A stretch of DNA of 64,000 nt from positions 1,823,001 through 1,887,000 of the forward strand of contig NC_089433.1 in NCBI RefSeq assembly GCF_026210795.1. Direction: 5' to 3'. The position numbers and the translations under genes are program-made. Positions 54,786-64,000 of the stretch are shown here, in pieces. The notes beneath the pieces are model-generated. The model made no database searches, was not told the origin of the DNA, and saw only the letters and a list, made by a program, of their open reading frames with translations. The DNA comes from Rhizophagus irregularis (taxonomy: Eukaryota; Glomeromycota; Glomeromycetes; Glomerales; Glomeraceae). Position 1 is the stretch's first letter. The number at the start of each line of letters is the position of its first letter.

Positions 54786-56910
54786 ATGTCTGGTAACTAT
54801 GCCAAGAGAGGCTGTGGAAGTCATAACCCTAACAGTAGGAAAGCTTCCCGTCAAGAACGAAAAAATAATAATAACTCCGATAATTCAAGCTCCGATGGTG
54901 AAAACACTATTCAGCTGAAACGTAATCGTACGATTACCGAAAATTCTATGGAAGAAGACTACGTTGCCGATGCCCAGACGGCTGACGTTGGAGTAGATGG
55001 ACCTTCCTCTTCTCCTCAACAAAATATCTCTGGCGAAAATACTTTGACCTCCTCCCCGAACAAATCTGCTGCGCCAACTGCGCTCAGTCACGTCGCGTCT
55101 TCTGGAAATGTGGACGCGTCCATGCATGCACCTTCGAACAAAGACTTACAACAACCCTCTAACGCATCGCCTAATTTGGATACCAATGGTGCTCCAGATG
55201 GCGATCATACTCCAGATCCAGTGGTGACTCTCGCCATAACCAGAGATGATTTTCAGGCTGCGGCTGCGCCGAATGCTGCCCCTGAATTTCTCAAGAAGTT
55301 CCCTACCAATAAAGCCCTTATTGAGGCTGTGAATAACCTTTTTTTAGAAACATACGAGTCATTCACTGGAAAAGCTCGTATGACTGGTTCTGGTGAGGCT
55401 AAACGCCTCGTTATCCACTTCCATACCGCTGAAGCACGCGACTTGTGCGTTGGTTCCACTCATCCCGAGTTCCCTGACTTGATCTTCCACGCTCATGACC
55501 CTCGCCAACTCTGATCCAATGAAGATCTCCGGGCTATCCAAGTTACCGATATCCCTTTTTTTTATCAAAAAGGATAACCTCATGGCCTATTTCAAAAAAT
55601 TTGGTAACATTACCTCTTGCCGCCTCTTCTCCAGGCCTAATGCCAAAGTCCAGCAAGCCCGTATTGTTTATGATCACGCCGATTCAATTGCTCGTTTTAC
55701 CGATCAATTGGCTGTATACTGTTTCTCCACCTGTCTTAGAATTACTCCATGTTTCTATACTGTGGATCAAAAGGCTGTGCGCCGTCAATACGTTGCCACC
55801 CTCACTCAACTTCCTCCCAATGTTAAGGATATCAACTTGGCTCCTCTCACACGTGACCTTGGCGCAAAGGCTGTCAATGTCCCGCTCTCTTTAAATTCCT
55901 ACAAACCCAAAAGATGGGCCTATGTCACCTTCAACTCCCAAGAGACCATGGATGCTGCTATGGAACAGACTGTTAGCTTCCAAGGCAAAGTGCTTTTCTG
56001 GTCCTCCCCCGATAATACTAATAAACTTTGTCACAGGTGTGGCAAATTAGGTTGTGCTCCCAATTTTTGCCCGCTCAAACAAACTAGAGGTAGAAGTCGC
56101 ATTCGCGACCCTGTCGCAAAACTCAAAGAACGATTTAACGTTAATCAGCCTCGTCGTTCCAATTCTAATACTGTCAATGCCCGTTCTCGCTCTCGATCTC
56201 GTTCCAAATCCAAAGATCGATCTGCTTCTAATTCTGGACGTGCCAATAACATTTCCCACGACCGCACTAATAATGATAATAATCATAACAAACCCCCTCC
56301 TAATACCTCCCAACGTGCCCGTCATAATAGCAAAGAACGATCGGTCTCCTTTTCTTCCTCCTCTCGTTCTACAGCACGTCCCTTACCCCGACAAACTCCT
56401 AACTCTGCACTATCTCCTGATGATGCTAATAACATTTTAAACCTTTTGCGAGAATTACAATGTGAAGTTGCTAACTTTCACAAACGCATCTCCGCTTTTG
56501 AACTTGCTGACCAACGGATGACTCGTATTGAATCATACCTTGGCCTCGATCCACTCCCTCTGCTTAATGAACCTGAACCGGACCTCATGCAAGAAGATGC
56601 CCCTATATCTCACGTTCCGCTTAATATCCAATCTTCCGCTAAATCTCCATTGGCTCCTAAAAGCATTTTAGCGCGACCCTCGCCTACCTTCACTATTATT
56701 TCCGACACTTCTCTTCCTTCTTCTCATCTTTCTCCAAATGCTCCTCCTTTTACCTCTATCTCCTCCACGCAAGAAGAAATTAATGATCTCAAAAATAGTA
56801 GAGTTGCCATTGAAAGCAAATTAGACCAACTTACTGGTCATATCAAACAATTCATTGGCTCCCTTGGTGGTGCTCCCCCAGAACAAGCTGATTCAGCTTC
56901 TTCTGTTTAA
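54786..56910 (+). pseudogene. LINE-B ORF1 of B4 (RRM, CCCC knuckle, RS region), one stop and one frameshift
   Basis: Ignoring one extra T in a run of eight near 55557-55563 (seven in B5), this is 708 codons. ORF1 protein coats the element RNA. In order: a Lys/Arg/Asn-rich N-terminus, a long acidic Ser/Pro-rich segment, an RRM-like domain (DIPFFIKKDNLMAYF near residue 255), the knuckle CHRCGKLGCAPNFC (CX2CX4CX4C, near 56030), an SR-type segment (RSRSRSRSKSKDRS), and a heptad-like C-terminal part (LLRELQCEVANF, MTRIESYLG). The first break is TGA at 55512, where B1 and B5 read CGA. Confidence 0.85.
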
Positions 56911-56959
56911 TTTTCTTCTTAAACTTTTACTCCCCGACTGTTTTTATCATTGTGTTTTA

Positions 56960-59900
56960 ATGTCGGACAACAATTTTAAATATGATACCTTTGCACGAAA
57001 CCCTCCCAACCCTGATAATGTTACTGAAATTTCTTTACATGAATCGTTATTTTCTTCCTCCAGTAACACTTCCCCTATCCCCAATTCATTCAATATTTCT
57101 TCTTTTAATGTTAATGGCCTTAAAATGTATGGTCAGACTAAATTAGAAGAAATTTCTTCTTTCTTTTTGTTAAAACATATTTCCTTTGGTGGTATTGTTG
57201 ATACCCATCTTCACCCTAAACAAATGAAGTTCTTATCCAAACGTCTTTCTAATTATACTGTGTTCTCTTCCGATTTGGATAATTCTAAACAAATTCTTTC
57301 TTCTGGTGGTGTTTCTCTTTTTATAGAAAATTCTCTGGCCTCACATGTTCAGGATTTTAAATCCCATTCTTCACGATTACTCTCTGTTGATTTATATTTC
57401 AAAGGCAATGTTAAATTGCGTATATTTGTTATTTATATTCCTCCCCCTGCTGAAAGTGTTTTGCGCACTGATACTATTGATTTGCTTATTCAACAACTTA
57501 TCCTTACTAAACAAGCTGGTTTCTACCATGCTGTTTGTGGCGATTTTAATATGCATTTAGATAAATATTACTCTGTTTATTTTAATCAGCCCCAAATTGC
57601 TTCAAAACACATTCACTGATTATTCTTTCATCTCCTTTCTCATGGATATGAAGACTATACTCCTGTTAATCTTTCCGATTCTTTAGGCACCTTCCATCGC
57701 AATGATCAAATTACTCGCGTTGATTATATATGGTCCTGTCCTCTTTTTAAAAGATTTGCCCTTACTGCTTGCATTTTTGATGCTCAAGACATCTGCACAT
57801 CTGACCATAACCCTGTCATCACATACTATGATATGTCTTTACTTTTTGCCTCTACTAAATTGGCTCGCGCTCGTCAACTCAAGCGCCAAACCCGTCGCGT
57901 CTTCAAATTTGATACTGTAATTGATATTCAATGGACAGAATTCGCTGACAAAGCTGATGCTTTATGTAATGTCTTACCTGCAACCTTTTCCTCCTGGCAT
58001 ATCAATCAAATGTGCGAATATCTTTAATCACGCATCCTTAAAGCCGCCAACGTTACTTTACCTTCTTCTACTGTTGGCAACAATTATACTCCTAAGGTTC
58101 CTAAAGATCTGGAAATCTTAACTCAACATTATCGGTTTTTAAATCGCCTAATGCATTCGATACGTTTATTGCGCAAATATCCTTCATCTTATTCTGTTGC
58201 TCATGAACATAAGTGGTCTATTCATTTAATTAGACTTCAAAACATTTTGCAATTATATAAGAAAGTATTTACTTTCGTTCCTACTTTGCCCTCTTCTCTT
58301 TCATCATGTCGACAAGATAATTTCAAGTCACTTCTTGATGATTTATCCAATATTTCAAAATCCTTACGGGGATTTCATTTGCTTCAAGAGAAAGATTTTC
58401 AAGATTCTTCCATCCGTGCTCACTTGGACGATAGAAATAATAATTTTGAAACGGACCTTTCTTCTTTCATTGAGTCAGCGCTTTCTCGTACCTGCCGCCG
58501 TATCACTTTGGATCGTGTCTTTATTGATCATCCCACTCACCCTCAGTTGTTAACTGATCCTAAGGACATTGATGATGCTGTTGTTAACCATTTCCAAAAC
58601 TTTGTACCTATAAAGTCTACTCCTCCTGTATCTGTAGATACATTACCTGATAGATGGTCTTCTGCCTACCAACCCATGGATGATGTGTCTTCCTCCATCT
58701 ATGATTCTTTAATGAATCCCCCTACCCTTGACGAATGGTTATCCACTATTTCTTCCACTCCTAACGGTAAAGCCTCTGGTCCTTCCATGATTACCTATGA
58801 AATGCTCAAACATCTTGGATCCCGTACCTCGGCTCTGCTCCTCATTTTAATTCAAGCATGCCTTTCCAAAGCTGATATTCCTGATTTATGGCGCCAAGCA
58901 ATGGTTTTTCCCATTCCCAAACCTCACGAATGGAAATGTCAATTGAAAAATACTCGTCCTATTACTTTACTTGAAGTGATTAGAAAATCTCTTGTCAAAC
59001 TTTTTTATAATCGCCTTTCTACTATTATGGCTTTACATGATGTTCTTAAAGGTGGTAACTTCGCTGGTCTTCCTGGTGGTTCTTGCCGAGACCCTATTAT
59101 TACTTTAGAATCTATTATCCATGATGCTGATATCAACAAAAACCCACTTTGGATTCTTTCCCAAGACATCTCTAAAGCTTTTGACTCGGTCGATTTGACG
59201 ATGTTACGTTTTGCTCTAGAACGAATACGCCTTCCAGCTTCTGCTGTTAAGTTTATTCTTTCCCTCTTCACAAAACGCATTAATAGCGTTTTTACTGCTC
59301 ATGGATCCACGCCTGCTTATAGGGTTCGCATTGGTATTGACCAAGGCGAAGTTATTTCTCCTCTTTTATGGGTTATTTATATTGATCCTCTACTAACTGT
59401 TTTGAAGAATGAAATGATGGATCCTTATGTTCTCTCTACACCATCCCTAATTGATTCCCCTAATCCTTCTTCTGATTTGAAGATTAATAATTTAGTTTTT
59501 ATGGATGACTCTACTCTTATTTCCTCGTCAAAAGCTGGCATGGAATTTATGTTATCCATTATAGAAGAATTTTATCAGATTAATAACACTTCTGCTAATC
59601 ATAGCAAATATGTGTTAATTACCAATTCGTTGCCTTTGACTTCGAATTCCACTTTATCTCCTATTACTTTTAAATTGGATTTATCCTCTTTAAATAGTAT
59701 TCCCTCCATTACTATTACCCCAATTTCTATGACAACTTCTTTTCGTTTTTTAGGTGTATGGTTTAACATTAAAAGCTCCCGGGATTTTGTCAAAAAACAA
59801 CTCAAATGCGAATGTTGCTTGTTCGCTGCGACCATCCGCCCTGCAAAGCTCTCTCCCAAACAAGTTGTGTACTTACACAATGCTGTCCTTATACCGAAAC

Positions 59901-62587
59901 TTGAATACCGGATGCAAGTCACCCACTTGTCTGAATCTGACTGCCACCTAATTACGCGAAGTATAAGATCTGTTGTAAAACACAAAGCAAATTTTTCTCG
60001 TTCTTTACCCAATCCTATTTTATTTTTATCTCAAGCCTTAGGCTTGATTAATTTGTTTGCTCATCAACGACAATGTCATATTACTAATTTATTTTTAATG
60101 GCTAATTCTTCTTCTTTTTTTATTCAATCTCTTTTTATTTATAGATTGAGTTTGATACAATATAATTTTTTAATTCCTATTTCTCCTCTTTTAATTAAGG
60201 ACTGGTCTATATGGTCTTCTCTTTTTTCTTTTAAGAAAGATTATATCGCTTGCACTATTGCTCTCTTATCTTCTACTCCTTTTCGTTTGCTTCATACTCA
60301 ACTTTCGAAGCTTTCGAACCTAACTTTGTTGAATGAACGCGTTCCTTTATTTGAATGCATGACACCTAAAGCTTTTAAAGCTTATTTCCCTATTTTGCGA
60401 AAACGTCAATTGTTTTATCTATCTCAGCTTGTCACTCCCCAAGGAACTCATTTAATTTCCTGGAAAGCCTATTATGATAATTTGGTTGGACACCGTGGCC
60501 CTGGCCGTATCCCCTACTGGTATAAAGACATCCAGCAAGCTACCACTATTCCTGACACCAATAATCGTTTGCTGGCTCAGTTTATTGCTTCGCCCGCAAT
60601 TGACTCTTCATTTTATGAATTGGCTCCTTGTATATCCTCTCCTTCCACTACAAAAAATTGGATTGTCACGTTAGATGACTACGGCTCTCCCCTCTTTGGC
60701 AAACAACTTTTGATCCAAGCAAGCCGTGGTACTTGTTCTATTGTCCATTGGATTTCTCCTGATTGTGAATCTTCACCTGGTGATCTCATTAGACTTTCTC
60801 CTTACCCTGGTTGCGCTGCTCATACTCCTTTGCCTCCTTCCAAAAAACGGAATGCTGATTTAACCCTTTGCACGCCTACGGTTTCTCTACAACATTCGCT
60901 TATTTTGCCCACCACCAATGAGCGAATTAGACGTAACACTTCTGAAGTGACTTCTTCTTTTACTTGGGCTGATATAGAAGATGGTGTCCGTCTTTATTAT
61001 AGTCGATTGGATTTTGATTTTGACTCTCCTTCTGAAGATATTGTTGAAGCTTTTACTCCTCCTATCACTATTGAATCCTCAGCTGCTGCTGTTTTTGCAA
61101 ATTCCCCGTTAGTTGTGTCCTCGGACTCACGTTATATCTTTTTCACTGATGGGTCCCTTATTAATCTAGGCACTCCTGATGTTTCTATGGGCTGGTCCTG
61201 GATGCAAATTGTTCCAGATGCTGGTTTTCCCAACTCCATTGCCACTTATGCTCATGGCCTTATTCGAGATAATCCTTCTTCTTCTCGAGCTGAAGCTGCC
61301 GCTATCTACGCAGTTTTAACCATTTCCCCTCGTGACTCAGAAGTTACTATTTATACTGACTCGCAAACTGCCATTGATGGCCTTCGAAGTTGCTCTTCCT
61401 CTGTCTACTTGAACAGTTGTTTGTACTATAAAACTTCTAATTTCGAGCTTTGGGCTATTATTGAACGAACCATCCTTTCCAAGAATTTGACAGTTTTTCC
61501 TATCAAAGTTAAAGCTCACTCTGGCAACTATTTAAATGATTTCGCTGATTTCTTGGCCAACACTGCTCATACCGCACCATCCAGTATTTTGATTTCTGGA
61601 ATGGACCTAGCCTCTGCCCATGATTTTGTTTTAACTTATGACAATGATATAGTTTGTGAATCTAATCCCCGACACCTCCTCAAACAATATTATCAAACGC
61701 AGTTAATGCGCGATGTGTTAAATTTAACGCGATTCCATTTTATTTCTCTATTAACATCTAATATAGATTATATTGTCGATTGGGAACTTACTTGGTTTAC
61801 TTTGAATTTCAAGCCTTCTCATGATGCATCCTTTACTTTAGAGCATGCTTCAAGACACCTAACCTTTAAATTTAAACTTTTCTTGGATGATTTACCCACA
61901 TTGGAAAAGCTTAAGCGGACTCGGCCAGACTTATACATGGACGAATTAACTTGCCGTTCTTGTATCGACCGCATGGAAGACCTAATGCACCTTTTTATGT
62001 GTAAAAGACGTCGTTTACCTATGCAACAAATTCTCCAATCTTATCAAAACCATTTGATTTCTAAAATTCAAGAAGCTGGAAAATTGGCTGATATTGATCC
62101 TACTCCATTTATAGCTAAACTCACTTCTCTTTCATGCTGGTCCTTTTCTTCTACAAATTGGTCCTCTTACGCCCTAGTCCGTGGTTGTTTACCTAAACTT
62201 TTTATTGACTTATTTGTCGATTTATCTATTCCAAGAATCTCTGCGATTAAGGTTATCGCTGCTATTCATAACAATTTTGTTCAAAAATTCAGAAAACGAA
62301 TTTGGAATCCGCGTTCTTATGAGAAAAGTAGATGGGAAAACGCGATGAATATTACCTATAAATTGAAAACTACTCCGAAGCCGTCTAATTTGCCATTGTC
62401 GATGTACATACCTTACTCATCTTTACCACCTCTGACCCTACACGATTCATGTGACTCCGGAACCGATTGGTTAAAAAACTCGATGAAATTTGGTTTGCCT
62501 TGGTTTAATCACTTTTCGGGTTTTATGGGTCGTCTAACGGTGCTACTTAATAACAGCTTTTGCAGGATGGAGTGTCGATTTTTATAG
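56960..62587 (+). pseudogene. LINE-B ORF2 of B4 (endonuclease-RT-RNase H), two stops
   Basis: A single frame of 1876 codons with TGA at 57617 (CGA in B1) and TAA at 58025 (CAA in B1); otherwise open, including 58151-62587. Domains: APE endonuclease, residues about 45-300 (FNVNGLKM near 50, GDFNMH near 191, TSDHNPV near 283); reverse transcriptase about 590-900 (GKASGPS 602, SKAFDSVD about 735, GIDQGE about 790, FMDDST about 846); RNase H about 1390-1530 (TDGS, RAEAAAI, TDSQTA, KAHSGN); a zinc motif near 1664. All visible RT and RNase H catalytic residues are intact. This is the best copy for defining the family. Both stops lie in the endonuclease half. Confidence 0.9.
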
Positions 62588-62844
62588 TGGGCGCGCTGTT
62601 CGTTATTTTGTTAGCATAGTTGCTTCTACTTTGATTGGAATATATCAAGGGGGAAGATCTGGGGAAATTTAGTGTAATGCGATTTTTCTTTTTTAGATTA
62701 ATTTTTTTACTTTATTTTTTCTTAGGAGACTATATAGCTTTGTTTTTAGTTAGTTTTATTTTTATATTTTTCTTTTTATTTTTTGTAAATTGTAATGTTC
62801 GAATAAATTTAATAAAGATAAAGGCTACTATGCCATGTTTGCCT

Positions 62845-62875
62845 GGTTTTTAACTAGCAGTGGTTTTTGATTAGT
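62845..62875 (+). other. Double LINE-B target between B4 and B5
   Basis: GGTTTTTAACTAGC (62845-62858), then AGT, then GGTTTTTGATTAGT (62862-62875). Two diverged target copies sit 3 bp apart with no LINE between them, unlike the other junctions. Confidence 0.8.
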
Positions 62876-64000
62876 AACTCTCTCCTGAATTTTTCAAAAA
62901 CGAAAATTTCTGACGAAAATAATTTTTTATTATTTTTAAAAAATAATACAAGCTACTAATAAAATTTTATATTTTATATATTCCCAACTCAAAGCCCTCT
63001 ACTATGTCTGGTAACTATGCCAAGAGAGGCCGTGGAAGTCATAACCCTAACAGTAGGAAAGCTTCCCGTCAAGAACAAAAAAATAATAATAACTCCGATA
63101 ATTCAAGCTCCGATGGTGAAAACACTATCCAGCAGAAACGTAATCGTACGATTACTGAAAATTCTATGGAAGAAGACTACGTTGCCGATGCCCAGACGGC
63201 TGACGTTAGAGTAGATGGACCTTCCTCTTCTCCTCAACAAAATATCTCTGGCGAAAATACTTTGACCTCCTCCCTGAAAAAATCTGCTGCGCCAACTGCG
63301 CCCAGTCACGTCGCGTCTTCTGGAAATGTGGACGCGTCCATGCATGCACCTTCAAACAAAGACTTGCAACAACCCCCTAACGCGTCGCCTAATTCAGATA
63401 CCAATGGTGCTCCAGATGGCGATCATACTCCAAATCCAGTGGTGACTCTCGCCATAACCAGAGATAATTTTCAGGCTGCGGCTGCGCCGAATGCTGCCCC
63501 TGAATCTCTCAAGAAATTCCCTACCAATAAAGCCCTTATTGAGGCTGTGAATAACCTTTTTTTAGAAACATACGAGTCATTCACTGGAAAAGCTCGTATG
63601 ACTGGTTCTGGTGAGGCTAAACGCCTCGTTATCCACTTCCATACCGCTGAAGCACGCGACTTGTGCGTTAGTTCCACTCATCCCGAGTTCCCTGACTTGA
63701 TCTTTCATGCTCATGACCCTCGCCAACTCCGATCCAATGAAGATCTCCGGGCTATCTAAATTACAGATATCCCTTTTTTTATCAAAAAGGATAACCTCAT
63801 GGTCTATTTCAAAAAATTTGGTAATATTACCTCTTGCCGCCTTTTCTCCAGTTCTAATGCCAAAGTCCAACAAGCCCGTATTGTTTATGATCACGCCGAT
63901 TCAATTGCTCGTTTTACCGATCAATGGGCTGTATACTGTTTCTCCACCTGTCTTAGAATTACTCCATGTTTCTATACTGTGGATCAAAAGGCTGCGCACC
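62876..64000 (+). mobile_element. LINE-B copy B5, 5' part (runs off the window)
   Basis: Has the longest 5' end of the family (AACTCTCTCCTGAATTTTTC), probably the true start. It continues through the 5' UTR into ORF1. The rest lies beyond the window. Confidence 0.9.
63004..64000 (+). pseudogene. LINE-B ORF1 of B5, 5' part, one stop
   Basis: From ATG 63004 it matches B4 ORF1 closely (MSGNYAKRGRGSHNPNSRK start). The run of T's near 63774 has seven bases, so the frameshift of B4 is absent. The frame is broken by TAA at 63757, where B1 and B4 have CAA. After it the RRM-like region continues in frame to the window end. The gene is incomplete here. Confidence 0.82.

Larger units (their letters stand above)
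54669..62844 (+). mobile_element. LINE-B copy B4, near full length
   Basis: An 8.18-kb element: 5' UTR 54669-54785, ORF1 54786-56910, spacer of 49 nt, ORF2 56960-62587, 3' UTR with AATAAAGATAAAGG about 30 nt before the end, no poly(A). The 5' end lacks about 11 bp relative to B5. The target copy at its 3' side (62845-62858) differs by two transitions from the one at its 5' side. Confidence 0.93.

Noticed and set aside
55253-55459. Antisense ORFs within LINE ORF1/ORF2 (also near 46086, 51409, 59599, 63471)
   Set aside because: They mirror the codon use of the sense frame and recur only because the LINE copies are similar.
41224-62587. LTR retrotransposon or retrovirus-like elements
   Set aside because: No LTRs, protease, integrase or primer-binding site; the APE endonuclease N-terminal to the RT and 5' truncations identify non-LTR elements.

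Overview
The window is eukaryotic, repeat-rich and strongly A/T-biased. It has spliceosomal introns, non-LTR retrotransposons (LINEs) with fungal-type EN-RT-RNase H ORF2 proteins, CT-rich promoter-like tracts and decayed Crinkler-type headers. This mix fits an arbuscular mycorrhizal fungus (Rhizophagus-like Glomeromycotina). That assignment is inference; no rRNA or housekeeping gene is present to confirm it. Most of the 64 kb is mobile DNA nested in mobile DNA, with one host gene island at about 27.9-33.3 kb.

Left block (1-22.67 kb, + strand): three copies of LINE family A lie head to tail (A1 1-4868, A2 4869-19940, A3 20838-22553), with a short non-coding element D (19941-20823) between A2 and A3. 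The same 14-mer, TAATCACCAAATAA, lies at every junction. A1 is split by a 2.57-kb TIR element with a TA duplication (369-2938). A2 is split by a 7.06-kb CACTG-type TIR element with a CTA duplication (8337-15392). Removing that insert restores the ORF2 frame of A2 exactly.

Middle (22.67-37.4 kb): a third TIR element (22670-26144), then A/T-rich DNA with minisatellites, poly(A)-tailed retro-insertions, an unrecognised gene (27932-28663, -), and a three-exon gene with a possible toxin-type domain (30232-31690) flanked by two broken Crinkler-header relics that share a promoter-like block. Degenerate exon/intron-like units follow at 36.29-37.41 kb.

Right block (37.4-64 kb): a small foldback CACTG MITE (46864-47921, itself carrying a 756-bp hAT-like insertion) sits at the centre of two divergent LINE arrays. 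To its left, on the minus strand, lie LINE B1 (38702-46864) and a short related element C (37429-38687). To its right, on the plus strand, lie B2, B3, B4 and B5. Every LINE junction carries the terminal 14-mer of the MITE's inverted repeat. The left arm keeps the left TIR sequence (ACTGG) and the right arm the right TIR variant (ACTAG), as expected if each LINE inserted into the TIR target and duplicated it. This is the best supported candidate for an undescribed system: LINEs specific for a DNA-transposon terminus, growing outward from both ends of one MITE.

The second candidate is a set of tandem micro-exon-like arrays (850-2650, 12690-13990, 23130-25280 on the minus strand). Each unit has a TTTTTTGTAG-type acceptor, about 30-50 nt of GC-richer exon-like sequence, a GTRAGT donor, and a hairpin carrying a TACTAAC/ATTAAC branch-site-like core. 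They ride inside three different TIR elements; two also have a promoter-like motif and a CT-rich tract upstream. Coding decay in both LINE families is dominated by C-to-T/G-to-A stop creation, with A2 showing 11 such stops and no frameshift.
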